Positions 14,800 to 23,591 of a stretch of DNA of 64,000 nt are shown here, in pieces. The stretch comes from an uncultured Bacteroidia bacterium (GTDB lineage: Bacteria > Bacteroidota > Bacteroidia > Bacteroidales > UBA932): the NCBI GenBank assembly GCA_902785575.1, contig CACZZF010000012.1, positions 62,001 to 126,000 on the forward strand. The letters are read 5' to 3'. Both the position numbers and the translations under genes were made by a program. The notes under the pieces were generated by a model, which was not told the DNA's origin, searched no databases, and worked only from the letters and a program-made list of their open reading frames with translations. Positions within the stretch are counted from its first letter, which is position 1. The number at the start of each line of letters is the position of its first letter.

Positions 14800-16922
14800 T
14801 AGCTAGAATCGAGGATGTGGATGTGGGTCACGACTCGTCTTTCATTGTCGTGCTTGAAAGTATTTGAACCGGAGGGATAATTCACCACATTGGTCTTCTC
14901 GGAGCCTTGGCCCTTGACACACATCGTGGACGATCCACCACCATCAAGATTCATAGCCTGCTGGGGATGGAAGTGATTCTCTATGAATGATGTAAGCTCA
15001 AATGCGTTCATACCTTCAGCGATTCCTGGCCTGCGCCCGTCTACGACAATCAGAATAAGGTGATTATCCTCCGTCGTGGCGACCGCGGTCCTTGGATGAC
15101 GCACACCCTGGTGGCGGATAGGATCCTCATAATTGAGTTTGCCGACCTGCTCATCTGAGAGACTCGTGGCAGCGAAATATTTCCCGACCGGGATATAGCC
15201 GTCAATAAGCATCGGAGAGCACCCGAAAACATCCGGATAGCTGATGGATGAGAATGCCTCCCTGCGCTCCTGCAGAGTCATATCCTTGCCCGTGTACTCT
15301 ATTTTGACATTTCTTCCGTCGGTACTGATCGAGCAGTCAGTCTTCCACTGCGGAGGAGTCCCGATAACCGGAACGACATCGCTGTCGATGTTGTTGTAAG
15401 TCTTGCCGTCGACCTTGATAAATGATGACACTCTCTCATAAGTGGCATTGATTGTCGCGACAGCCCCCGCCTTCTTGAAAGCGTCGGAGGTGGCCATCCG
15501 GCCTTCTTCGATACCGAACTTGACTGAGTAGCGGGGATTATTCATATCCACATCCACCGCATAGACTAGCTGATGGACGCCAGAGATCGGTTCCACTCCG
15601 CTGTAACGCTTATACACAAGACCATCCTGGACATTCTCAACCTGCCACCCTCCCCTATTGAAGTCGGGGCCTTTCTCAATGGATTCCATATAATGCGCGC
15701 GAAGGTCTGACCAGTGATAGAACGGCCATCTGTCGGTATTCACTCCGGCTATCCGGCATTCGTTCTCATTAAGAAGAACCTTGACCAGGATGTCTTTGGA
15801 GCCCTTTTTCTTGAAAAACACCATCTGGATGTTAGCGCCCATGGGGCAGGCGTTCTCCAGCATCCAATGTGACTCGAGATTATCCGTGTCAGCGACAGGA
15901 GAACAGCAGCCCTCGATGTCCATCTCAACCGCCAACGGGGCGATCTGCGTGTCGTGGCCGTACCTCAACGTGGCCTTGTACTCTCCTCCCGCAAGGGCTT
16001 TGTCAGCGTGCTCTATCATGTGTCTCAGAATAACTGAAGCTTCGTTGCGGACGATCTCACCATATTCCTCGGAAGGGCCAATGGAGAAGTACTCCCTCAG
16101 GTTATTCGACTTCCAAGTGCTATAGAAATCATTGTAGGTAAAATACTTGTACAGGTCAACTCCCAATTCGTCATTCAGGGCGTTGTCGATGGTGAGCTCC
16201 CAAAGCCACCTCACCATCCGCTTTCTCACGACCGGGTCAAGGTACTTGTTCTTATCCGCCCCCCTGTAAGTGAATATCTTGTCGAGCAGGGCCTCCCCCG
16301 CTTCTTCGTCAATCAACTTGTCGCTAAGAGTGCGGCCGTATTCGTGGGAAGCCGCCGAGACAGGATAGGAATTGAACACTTCAGCCTGGATCTTCGTGCC
16401 GCAATGGCGGTCGTACCTGACCTTGGGATTCTTGGCCGTGATGGCGTCAAGGCTGTACGCCATACTCATTATACATCTCTGGACCGTGGATGTGTAAACA
16501 TCTATCTTGCAATCGTTTCCTGTGAATATCTCCGGATAGCGGGCAATGGTTCTCTCCATAATGTGGCGATGCTCCCGACCACCCCTTGGAAGAAGCATTC
16601 CAAGATTGCCATCGGCGTCAGTGGCTATCTTTCGCACATCCTCAAGCAAAGCTTTGCCAGTCTCGGTCAATGCTCCTGCCCTACCCGCTGCCTCAAGGAT
16701 CTCTAAAGGTTTGGTGTAGGTGTCCCCGGAGATGAGGTAACGGCTCCCGTGCCTTGCGAAATTAGCCAGATACACAGGTTTATACCCGGCCGGAGCCTTT
16801 GTCCAATGAGTCTCCACATCCGGATAAGGCTTATAAGACCAGGCCAGGGACTTGATGTCCTGTGAGGATAAGCAAAAAGGAAGCGATACGCAGATCGCGA
16901 TGACTAAAACAATTCGTTTCAT
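14796..16922 (-). CDS. Histidine phosphatase fused to a NAGPA-type phosphodiester glycosidase (exported)
   Basis: This 708-aa secreted protein has two enzyme domains. A signal peptide (about residues 1-20) is followed by a histidine acid phosphatase domain: RHGSR at residues 57-61 (phospho-accepting His) and GHD at about 322-324 (proton donor), a layout like phytases and multiple inositol polyphosphate phosphatases. From about residue 435 to the end comes a phosphodiester glycosidase (NAGPA/DUF2233) domain with RHPRTAVATTE, VVDGRRPG and the hallmark LDGGGSSTM. The usual NGGF motif is replaced by NATY near residue 492. It follows the EEP lipoprotein gene by 3 nt, behind susC-susD. It probably removes or exposes phosphate groups on a glycan or polyol; the exact substrate is inference. 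Confidence 0.85.
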   Translation of the reverse strand: MKRIVLVIAICVSLPFCLSSQDIKSLAWSYKPYPDVETHWTKAPAGYKPVYLANFARHGSRYLISGDTYTKPLEILEAAGRAGALTETGKALLEDVRKIATDADGNLGMLLPRGGREHRHIMERTIARYPEIFTGNDCKIDVYTSTVQRCIMSMAYSLDAITAKNPKVRYDRHCGTKIQAEVFNSYPVSAASHEYGRTLSDKLIDEEAGEALLDKIFTYRGADKNKYLDPVVRKRMVRWLWELTIDNALNDELGVDLYKYFTYNDFYSTWKSNNLREYFSIGPSEEYGEIVRNEASVILRHMIEHADKALAGGEYKATLRYGHDTQIAPLAVEMDIEGCCSPVADTDNLESHWMLENACPMGANIQMVFFKKKGSKDILVKVLLNENECRIAGVNTDRWPFYHWSDLRAHYMESIEKGPDFNRGGWQVENVQDGLVYKRYSGVEPISGVHQLVYAVDVDMNNPRYSVKFGIEEGRMATSDAFKKAGAVATINATYERVSSFIKVDGKTYNNIDSDVVPVIGTPPQWKTDCSISTDGRNVKIEYTGKDMTLQERREAFSSISYPDVFGCSPMLIDGYIPVGKYFAATSLSDEQVGKLNYEDPIRHQGVRHPRTAVATTEDNHLILIVVDGRRPGIAEGMNAFELTSFIENHFHPQQAMNLDGGGSSTMCVKGQGSEKTNVVNYPSGSNTFKHDNERRVVTHIHILDSSY

Positions 16923-16925
16923 TTG

Positions 16926-17852
16926 TCAGAATGTGAATATGGCGTAAATAGGGTAATGATCTGATATATAATCTATATTCTTCCACCCGTCCCGGACGGT
17001 CTTGTATTCCTTAGCATTAAGCCCCACGCTATAGAAGATGTGGTCGATTATGGAGCTGCTGCCTCTGGCCGAGTTAGAGAAAGCGTTATAAGTGGCGTAG
17101 CTATCCGAGACCGGGGCGGTCTTCCGGGCGCTTTTCATCATCAAGTGAAGAGGAGCGAAGATAGAGTCATCCTCCGTAGAGTTGAAATCAGCGGTCAGAA
17201 CGCAAGGAAGCCCATCCGGGTTAAGCTCGCCCATCTTCCTGACTATCAATTTCACACTCTCCGAACGCGCCACTGTTCCCTTATGGTCGAGGTGGGTATT
17301 GAAATACATGATTTCCTTCCCAAGGCGCTTAATGCGCACCCTTGCCCAAGTGCAAGTACGGTTACAGGCGGCATCCCACCCTCTGGAGACCCTATCAGGT
17401 GAATCACTCAGCCAGAACGTACCCCAATTCACAATAGTCACAGAATCTTTCAGATAGAAGATAGCCATCATCTCCCCTTTCTCATTGCCATCATCTCTTC
17501 CGACACCGATGGCGTCGTATACGGGCACATTGACCACTATGTCGTGACGCTGCTCCGCAAGACACTCCTGAACACCCATCAACAAGGGGCGCTCGGTTTT
17601 CAGCATCTCATAGACTCCTTCCCTGCGCTTGGCCCAGCCATTACCGGAGGAGTTGTCGGAAGAATTCTGGTAACGAACGTTGAAAGACATCAGTTTGAAA
17701 CCGTCGGAAGGGACAGTGGAGACGTAATCTGTGCCAAACTCAATGTCACTGATGTATTCGGACAGATCTATCTTCCCTCTATTCTTCCCGCAACCGGCCG
17801 CAAGTAAGGCGACCGCCACAAAAGACATAGCCAACTTCAGAAAAACTCGCAT
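16926..17852 (-). CDS. Endonuclease/exonuclease/phosphatase-family lipoprotein
   Basis: This lipoprotein of about 308 aa has the EEP fold shared by DNase I, sphingomyelinases and inositol phosphatases. I choose ATG 17852 (MRVFLKLAMSF) because it begins a clean lipoprotein signal with lipobox LLAAGC. The upstream ATG would put the signal behind 19 extra residues and lies too near the promoter box. The catalytic set is complete: SFNVRYQN (Asn), GVQECL (Glu), FNTHLDHKG (His), LTADFNSTED (Asp, Asn) and ISDHYPIYA (His). Such proteins in SusC/D loci are predicted to act on phosphodiesters at the cell surface. It has its own promoter behind the susD terminator and is 3 nt ahead of the phosphatase fusion gene. 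Confidence 0.87.
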   Translation of the reverse strand: MRVFLKLAMSFVAVALLAAGCGKNRGKIDLSEYISDIEFGTDYVSTVPSDGFKLMSFNVRYQNSSDNSSGNGWAKRREGVYEMLKTERPLLMGVQECLAEQRHDIVVNVPVYDAIGVGRDDGNEKGEMMAIFYLKDSVTIVNWGTFWLSDSPDRVSRGWDAACNRTCTWARVRIKRLGKEIMYFNTHLDHKGTVARSESVKLIVRKMGELNPDGLPCVLTADFNSTEDDSIFAPLHLMMKSARKTAPVSDSYATYNAFSNSARGSSSIIDHIFYSVGLNAKEYKTVRDGWKNIDYISDHYPIYAIFTF

Positions 17853-17876
17853 CGGATAATGATTGATCACTGAGTA

Positions 17877-17910
17877 CAAATATAATAAAAAAAGAAGAAG
17901 TCCCGTCAAA
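17877..17910 (-). promoter_or_regulatory. Promoter of the EEP-phosphatase unit, overlapping the susD terminator
   Basis: TATATTTG on the minus strand (17884-17877) matches the -7 consensus. A TTTG (17910-17907) lies 22 nt upstream, slightly longer than usual, and falls inside the terminator hairpin. Predicted start near 17870. Confidence 0.5.
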
Positions 17911-17933
17911 TGATTCTCTGACGGAACTTCTTC
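17887..17933 (-). terminator. Intrinsic terminator behind susD
   Basis: Arms 17919-17933 and 17894-17908 (GAAGAAGT.CCGTCA type) pair over 15 positions with one mismatch and a 10-nt loop. Seven T (17893-17887) follow on the minus strand, 16 nt past the SusD stop. It separates the susC-susD message from the enzyme genes. Confidence 0.85.
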
Positions 17934-17948
17934 ATTCTCAACGAAATA

Positions 17949-19778
17949 CTACCAGCCCGGATTCTGTTTCAGATTCGGGTTCTTCTGAATGACAGTCTCG
18001 GGGATCGGATAGAGATACTGACGCTGAGGCCAATCCCTGTCCTTGACATACTTCATGATGTAACCACCTTCCGGCTGGGCGACAAGGTTGACATCATTCT
18101 TGGAATCGCCCTTGCCAACCTTGACTCCGATACCCTTGTACTCATCGGGGATGTCACCGTATGTGAAGTACACATCGTTGGTGCCATCCTCGTTGATATC
18201 CAAAGGCTCATCCATGGCGGGGACAAAGATTCCCTCCCAAGGATCGTCTACCCAAAGGTTGCAGCAGGCCCAACGTTTGAGGTCGGTCATACGCAGACCC
18301 TCGTAAGCAAGCTCAATGGCCCTCTCACGGCGGATCTCAAGGATAACCGGATCGGTCACGCCAGGATAGTAACTGGCGATGTAAGGCTCGACCTCCGTAG
18401 GTTTGGAAGTAAGAGTTCCTGTCTGAGGAGTTCCTCCTGTGATACCAGCCCTTTTACGAAGGGTTCCGATTGTCTGCTCCCAGTCTCCGTCGGTAAGGGT
18501 ACCCAACTCAGCCTTGGCCTCAGCATAGTTGAGCAGCATCTCGGCGTAGCGGATCAGAGGCTCGTCGTTGCCGTTCGAGCTGTGGTCATCGTAGAGGATG
18601 TCATCGATAACCCACTTCGTGACCTGGTATCCACTCAGTGTGTGGCCGGTGAAGTTCGCCGCGGTGGCCTCGTAGGCGCCTAGAGCGTTCTTGCGGGTAT
18701 AGTCCCAGCCGCGGATGGTCTCGTTCAGACGGGTGTCGCGACCGGTGGTCTCCTGCTTGAATGTCTTGAAAGTGCCGTCCTCGTTCTTCTCGTTGTACGG
18801 TGTACCATCACTGTTCAGGTAGGTCTTCGCGAATTTGCGGGACATACCGAGGTGAGGACCGTAGGTCGAGGAGTTGTACCACCAGTTCTGCTCACCGATG
18901 CAAAGGGTCTCATCAGCCACAATGGCGAGCATGACCTCCTGGGTGACAGTGTTGTCGGCGATGAACAACTGACGGTAAGCGCCGCGGCCATTGGCGTACT
19001 TGGTGCCAGTGTAAATGCTGTAGACACCAGAATCCATCACCTTCTTGGCGGCGTCAGCGGCCAGGGCATAGAGATCGTTAGGCTTATACTGCGTGCAGCC
19101 AGTACGGGCGATGTCAAGCTGGTCGCCGGCATGGTACTTACGCCAAGCCGCCTCGAAGAGACAGATCCTGGACTTGAGGGCCATAGCCGTCCACTTGTTC
19201 ACCAAAGAGGAATTCAAAGTCGCCTTGCTCTCGATGATATTGTCGAAAGCGAAGTCAAGATCCTCGATTATATGCCCGATTATGACGTCACGAGTGTCCT
19301 GAGTATTCATAAGGCGCTCATCCTCAGGTGAGTTGAACACCCAGTCAATCCACGGGACAGGGCCGTACGTGACAAGTTTGTCGAAATAGAAATAAGCGCG
19401 GAACAGACGAGCGATGCCGTTGTAGTTGTCACGCGTTTTTTGGGGGACATTCTCGTTGACATTCTTCTCAAGGAAGAAGTTGATGTTCCTAAGAGCAGAC
19501 CAGGACCAGCTGGTGGCTGAGGAGACTGTGTAGGCTCCGACCTCCATGCCACCCACCGAGTTCTTCGGACCATAGTCTGTAGTTGAATCGAGTGTGTACA
19601 CTCCGGTCCTGCTCGGCAGATTCTCATAGAAACCGTACATATAGGTCTGCAAACCGCCTTCAGAAGAGAACATCATGTCCACGGAAGCGGACGATTTCGG
19701 CTCCTCGTTGTAATCGCAGGATACTGAAAACGCGCCGACTGCCAATGCCAAAGTAATAAAAGTCAATATCTTTTTCAT
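17949..19778 (-). CDS. SusD/RagB-like surface nutrient-binding lipoprotein
   Basis: This 609-aa RagB/SusD family lipoprotein is the surface lid that binds a glycan or other nutrient over the SusC channel. A lipoprotein signal is visible (TLALAVGAFSVSC, Cys near residue 21), followed by DYNEEP. Family blocks include RAYFYFDKLVTYGPVPWIDW (about residues 128-147), RYAEMLLNYAEAKAELG (about 400) and EIRRERAIELAYEGLRMTDLKR near residue 495. The C-terminus NLKQNPGW is typical. It lies 13 nt behind susC and is followed by a strong terminator. The substrate is not predictable from sequence; the neighbours suggest a phosphorylated one. Confidence 0.95.
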   Translation of the reverse strand: MKKILTFITLALAVGAFSVSCDYNEEPKSSASVDMMFSSEGGLQTYMYGFYENLPSRTGVYTLDSTTDYGPKNSVGGMEVGAYTVSSATSWSWSALRNINFFLEKNVNENVPQKTRDNYNGIARLFRAYFYFDKLVTYGPVPWIDWVFNSPEDERLMNTQDTRDVIIGHIIEDLDFAFDNIIESKATLNSSLVNKWTAMALKSRICLFEAAWRKYHAGDQLDIARTGCTQYKPNDLYALAADAAKKVMDSGVYSIYTGTKYANGRGAYRQLFIADNTVTQEVMLAIVADETLCIGEQNWWYNSSTYGPHLGMSRKFAKTYLNSDGTPYNEKNEDGTFKTFKQETTGRDTRLNETIRGWDYTRKNALGAYEATAANFTGHTLSGYQVTKWVIDDILYDDHSSNGNDEPLIRYAEMLLNYAEAKAELGTLTDGDWEQTIGTLRKRAGITGGTPQTGTLTSKPTEVEPYIASYYPGVTDPVILEIRRERAIELAYEGLRMTDLKRWACCNLWVDDPWEGIFVPAMDEPLDINEDGTNDVYFTYGDIPDEYKGIGVKVGKGDSKNDVNLVAQPEGGYIMKYVKDRDWPQRQYLYPIPETVIQKNPNLKQNPGW

Positions 19779-19791
19779 AATGCCTGCATTT

Positions 19792-22700
19792 TTAGAAGGT
19801 TATGTTGATACCGAAGGTGTAGGTCTTCAACATCGGGTAGTTGTAGGCGTCACCTGAGCCTGTCGTAAGATCAGGATCGGAGGTGCCGATATTGGAGACG
19901 TTGATGTCCTTGGTAAGCTTGTAGAGAGGAGACCAGGTGAAGAGGTTCTCACCGGAGAAGTAGACGCTCACGCCTTTCATTCCGACAGACTCAACCCAGT
20001 TCTTGGGAAGCCTGTAACCCAGCTGGACGTTCTTCAGACGGCAATATGCGACGCTCTGGAGGTAACGTGTGCTGGCGTTGTTGGTACCTTTGTAGAACGG
20101 GGCGTAGTAACCAGTGTAACGGGGCAGGAACGCATTGGGATTGTCCTCGGTCCAGTAGTTGCCCAGATGCCACTTGGGAAGGTTGTTGTAAGGACGGTTG
20201 TACTGTCCCCAGAACATGGACGCCTCATTTGAGGGGAACCAGTCCTGTTTGCCCACTCCCTGGAAGAACGCGGAAGCCCAGATGCCATTCCAGTCAATCG
20301 AGAGATTGAAACTGTACATGAAGCGGGGATTCTCGTTACCGATGATCTTACGGTCACCCGGATCACCGACCTGGTTCTTGCCACGGTCGATGTAACCGTT
20401 GCCGTTGAGGTCCTCGAACTTGATGTCACCGGGATAGATGGTGTAGGACTTGGAGGTCTGCATCAGAGGGTTGTAGTACTTCTGACCGGCATCCCTAACC
20501 TTTACCATTGCGGCATCGATTTCACTCTGGGTCTGCCAGAGACCGTTGGAGGTGAAGCCCCAGAGCTCACCCATCCTCATGCCCTCGTAGTAGTTGCCCG
20601 CGAGGGACTGGTTGGCCGCGTTGACAAGGTCTTTATTGGCGTTGTTGTACTTGTCTATGATTGAATAATAGTCATAGAGGGAAGCCTTGACGCTGTATAT
20701 GAAAGGCTTGCTGGCAAGCTCGAAATCATCGTGCCAGGCGACGCTGACCTCGAATCCACGGGTGGACATGTCAGCGTAGTTGCCCTTAGGCGAAGAAGCA
20801 CCGAACACATCAGGCACGGTAGGTCCCGCGACGATCATATTGATGGTCTTACGCAGGTAGGCATCGGCTGTGACGGTGAGGCGGCTGTTGAGGAAGCCGG
20901 CGTCCAAACCCACATCATAGGTGGTGGCGGTCTCCCAAGTCAAGTCATCAGGAAGGGCGCCAGGAGCGGTGGTATACCTCTGCTTGACACCGTTGAGAAG
21001 ACGGCCCGAGGTGGAGACGCTCATCGTCTGCTTGTACTGGTAATTGCCAAGACCTGAGGCGTTTCCGAGGGAACCGTAAGAGGCGCGGAGCTTAAGGTTG
21101 GAGATGAAGGCGGGGTTGACGTGCCACCAAGGCTCCTGGGAGATCCTCCAACCGGCGGAGACCGACGGGAAGAAGGCCCAGCGGTGGTGCGACGGGAACC
21201 TGGAGGAGCCGTCGTAACGGCCGTTGACCTCGAGAAGGTACCTCTCGTCGAAGATGTAGTTGAACCTGAAGAAGGCTCCGCCGAACTGATAGGCGGACCA
21301 GCTGGAAGTGGTTGACTTGTTGTCAGTTCCGAGCGTCAGGTTAAGGTTCTCGATGTCAGGGGTCAGGAAGTCGGTATTAGCGGCATAGACATTCTTATGC
21401 TGACTTTGCTCGTAGTTCCAACCGACCATTCCCTTGACATAATGCTTGCCGAAGGTGTTCTCATACTCGGTGTAGATGTTGGTCGCAATGTACCTGGTCC
21501 ATTCATTGGTCTCGGAGAACTTGTTTCCCGCAGGGTCCTTGATGTACTCCAAGATGCTGTTGCCGTTGGCGTCGACTGACTTGGCGTAAGGGGTACGGGC
21601 CTCTTTCTTGGTGCGCTCGTAGGTGGTCTTCCTATAGGTGAAGTCTCCCTTGAGACGGAGGGTGTTGTTCAGCCACTGGGCCACGAAACCGGTCGTGTTC
21701 TTCAGGACCTCGTTCACGGTTTTGATTCCGCTCTGACCATAAATGAGGTCAGCGGTGGAATAAACTCCAGAGTAAGTGAGTGTCCCGTCAGGGTTGAGCA
21801 GAGGCTCGGAAGGGTGACCCTCGTCGGCGATATTACGGTAAACGACTCCAGAGCCCTCTGAATAAGTGATAGGGTTGTAGTATCTGTTATAACCGTAGTC
21901 CAGGTTGTTCGTGATCTTCAACCATGGAAGGGCCTGGTATCCCATCTTCGCCCTAAGGTTGTAGGAGTTGTAACGGTCAGTCTGCTTGTCGCTGTTGAAG
22001 AGTCCGTCGAAATGATGGTAACGTCCTGAGAGATAGTAGTCGAACTTGCCGTCACTTCCGGAGATTGAGATGTTGTGGTTCATGCTCGGGACAGTGTCCT
22101 TGTAGAGGGCGGAGAAATAATCGACCTCTTTCGGGAAATAGACATAACGTCCTTTCGTCGTTCCCATCGAGCCATCGGAGATGATGGTACCGAAGTCTCC
22201 CGCATCGTGTCTTCTCTTGTATTCCTCAAGCCAAGCAAGTGAGAACTGCTGGGTCTTGTTGATACCCGAAGGCTTCGCTCCCTCGTTGTAAGAGGAGTAG
22301 GCCTTGTAGAAGTGCTCGGCCCAGACATAACCGTCAGTCACGACATCCGGCTTGTTCTGGGGAGCCTGAATCGAGAAATTGGCCGTGTAGTTGATCTGCG
22401 GCTTGCCTTTGGAGGCTTCCTTGGTCGTGATGAGGACCACTCCGTAAGGGGCTCGGGCTCCGTAGATAGCCGAGGCCGCGGCGTCCTTCAAGACGGAGAC
22501 GGTCTCGATATCATTCGGGTTCAGCATGGAAGGGTCACCCTCGACGCCGTCGATAAGGACCAGGGCGCTACCGCCGTTGATGGAACCGGTACCACGGACG
22601 TTGAAGTCAGCGGTACGGCCAGGCTTACCGTCGGCCAGGGTAATGTTAAGGTTCGGGACAGCACCTTCGAGCATCTGGGTCACGTTGGTGGCAGCGCGGC

Positions 22701-23103
22701 CCTCGAAGACATCACTTGTGACCTGCTCCACGGCACCGGTCAGGTTGACCTTTTTCTGTGTACCGTAACCGACGACGACCGTCTCAGTCAGGGAGAATGA
22801 ATCATCCTTCAGGACGACCACAATATTCCCTTGTGAGGCGGGAACACTCACCCGTTCTGTCTGATAGCCGAGGCAACTGACCTCGAGAATCACATCCTGA
22901 GCGGGAACATTGATTGAGAATTCTCCGTTAGTCCCGGTGGTGTTACCGTTCCGGGTCCCCTCTTGGATGACCGCGGCCCCGACTACCGGAACTTTACCGG
23001 AGTCGACAACCTTTCCGGAGATGGTCCTTGTCTGGGCCAAAGCTCCGAACTCAGCCATCAGGAGGAGCGACAGAGTCAATGCGCAAAGTTTGAAAAATCT
23101 CAT
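19792..23103 (-). CDS. SusC/RagA-family TonB-linked outer-membrane transporter
   Basis: This 1103-aa TonB-dependent transporter forms the channel of a SusC/SusD nutrient uptake pair. In order: a signal peptide (residues 1-23); a carboxypeptidase-regulatory-like domain (RTISGKVVDSGKVPVVGAAV onward, to about residue 95); a TonB-box and plug start ETVVVGYGTQKKVNLTGA (about 106-123); plug sequence SALVLIDGVEGDPSMLNPND with SVLKDAAASAIYGARAPYGV (about 180-225); and a long beta-barrel ending in aromatic TFGINITF. Length is usual for the family. A susC start remnant with a similar leader lies 300 bp upstream. No sigma/anti-sigma pair or hybrid two-component regulator is next to it, so how it is controlled is unclear. 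Confidence 0.96.
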   Translation of the reverse strand: MRFFKLCALTLSLLLMAEFGALAQTRTISGKVVDSGKVPVVGAAVIQEGTRNGNTTGTNGEFSINVPAQDVILEVSCLGYQTERVSVPASQGNIVVVLKDDSFSLTETVVVGYGTQKKVNLTGAVEQVTSDVFEGRAATNVTQMLEGAVPNLNITLADGKPGRTADFNVRGTGSINGGSALVLIDGVEGDPSMLNPNDIETVSVLKDAAASAIYGARAPYGVVLITTKEASKGKPQINYTANFSIQAPQNKPDVVTDGYVWAEHFYKAYSSYNEGAKPSGINKTQQFSLAWLEEYKRRHDAGDFGTIISDGSMGTTKGRYVYFPKEVDYFSALYKDTVPSMNHNISISGSDGKFDYYLSGRYHHFDGLFNSDKQTDRYNSYNLRAKMGYQALPWLKITNNLDYGYNRYYNPITYSEGSGVVYRNIADEGHPSEPLLNPDGTLTYSGVYSTADLIYGQSGIKTVNEVLKNTTGFVAQWLNNTLRLKGDFTYRKTTYERTKKEARTPYAKSVDANGNSILEYIKDPAGNKFSETNEWTRYIATNIYTEYENTFGKHYVKGMVGWNYEQSQHKNVYAANTDFLTPDIENLNLTLGTDNKSTTSSWSAYQFGGAFFRFNYIFDERYLLEVNGRYDGSSRFPSHHRWAFFPSVSAGWRISQEPWWHVNPAFISNLKLRASYGSLGNASGLGNYQYKQTMSVSTSGRLLNGVKQRYTTAPGALPDDLTWETATTYDVGLDAGFLNSRLTVTADAYLRKTINMIVAGPTVPDVFGASSPKGNYADMSTRGFEVSVAWHDDFELASKPFIYSVKASLYDYYSIIDKYNNANKDLVNAANQSLAGNYYEGMRMGELWGFTSNGLWQTQSEIDAAMVKVRDAGQKYYNPLMQTSKSYTIYPGDIKFEDLNGNGYIDRGKNQVGDPGDRKIIGNENPRFMYSFNLSIDWNGIWASAFFQGVGKQDWFPSNEASMFWGQYNRPYNNLPKWHLGNYWTEDNPNAFLPRYTGYYAPFYKGTNNASTRYLQSVAYCRLKNVQLGYRLPKNWVESVGMKGVSVYFSGENLFTWSPLYKLTKDINVSNIGTSDPDLTTGSGDAYNYPMLKTYTFGINITF

Positions 23104-23271
23104 GATGGATAGATTTTTGGTTAATTAATTAATGTGTATAATAGGTTATTCCATATCCAAAAACTCACACAAAAATATAGGTTTAATCAAAACCACGTAA
23201 CGCGGATTAATCGTTTTTAATCCTTTTGACAAGAGATTTCGACCTTAGTAAAAAAAAAGGCAGAATTAATG
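23104..23271 (-). promoter_or_regulatory. susC leader and promoter region
   Basis: This AT-rich leader has TTAATTAATTAA just before the susC ATG, a TATTTTTG box that fits TAnnTTTG about 70 nt upstream, and the conserved element at 23226-23244. No TTTG -33 box stands at the usual 19-21 nt, so an alternative sigma factor or an activator could be involved. Confidence 0.4.
23226..23244. repeat. Duplicated upstream element, copy A
   Basis: The 19-bp element TTGACAAGAGATTTCGACC lies 123 bp upstream of the susC ATG. A near-identical copy (17 of 19 bases) lies at 23523-23541. Confidence 0.7.
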
Positions 23272-23403
23272 TTAATTATCCACTACCGGCGCGCCATTGG
23301 CGTCTTGCACCACACCGGTCACGGTTCTGTTCTGCGCCAGCAGGCCGAACGACGCGACCATTGACAGGAACAGTGTCAAGATCAGAGATCGCTTGTGAAA
23401 CAT
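23272..23403 (-). pseudogene. 43-codon SusC N-terminal remnant
   Basis: ATG 23403 opens a 43-aa frame ending TAA at 23272. It begins MFHKRSLILTLFLSMVASFG, a good signal peptide ending LLAQ, and continues RTVTGVVQDANGAPVVDN. That is the first strand of the carboxypeptidase-regulatory-like domain found at the N-terminus of SusC proteins, and it stops there. The full susC downstream has the matching RTISGKVVDSGKVPVVGAA. It is therefore most likely what is left of a second susC gene, or of a duplication of the susC start. A short functional peptide cannot be excluded because the leader is also preserved. Confidence 0.7.
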
Positions 23404-23522
23404 AATTTTTTAATTAATTGGTTAAAAATAAGTATTGGGTATATGAATAAATGGTTAGTCATTAGGGTCCGTTTTATCCAAAAGCAATGTAGCTTCCACG
23501 AAAATATAATTAATTCATCATA

Positions 23523-23541
23523 TTGACAAGAAATTTCGACA
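23523..23541. repeat. Duplicated upstream element, copy B
   Basis: TTGACAAGAAATTTCGACA lies 120 bp upstream of the remnant ATG, almost the same distance as copy A from susC. A shared TATCCAAAA also occurs in both leaders (23154-23162 and 23475-23483). The spacing suggests a conserved regulatory site or a duplicated promoter block. Confidence 0.65.
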
Positions 23542-23591
23542 AAAATTCACTATAAGAAAAGATTACAAACTTTTTTTTTAAGTTTGCAGAG

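Noticed and set aside
23579-23586. TAAGTTTG box before the GT2 gene at 23592
   Set aside because: It would start transcription at the start codon itself, and there is no -33 TTTG at the right distance; a poly-T run makes the match easy by chance.
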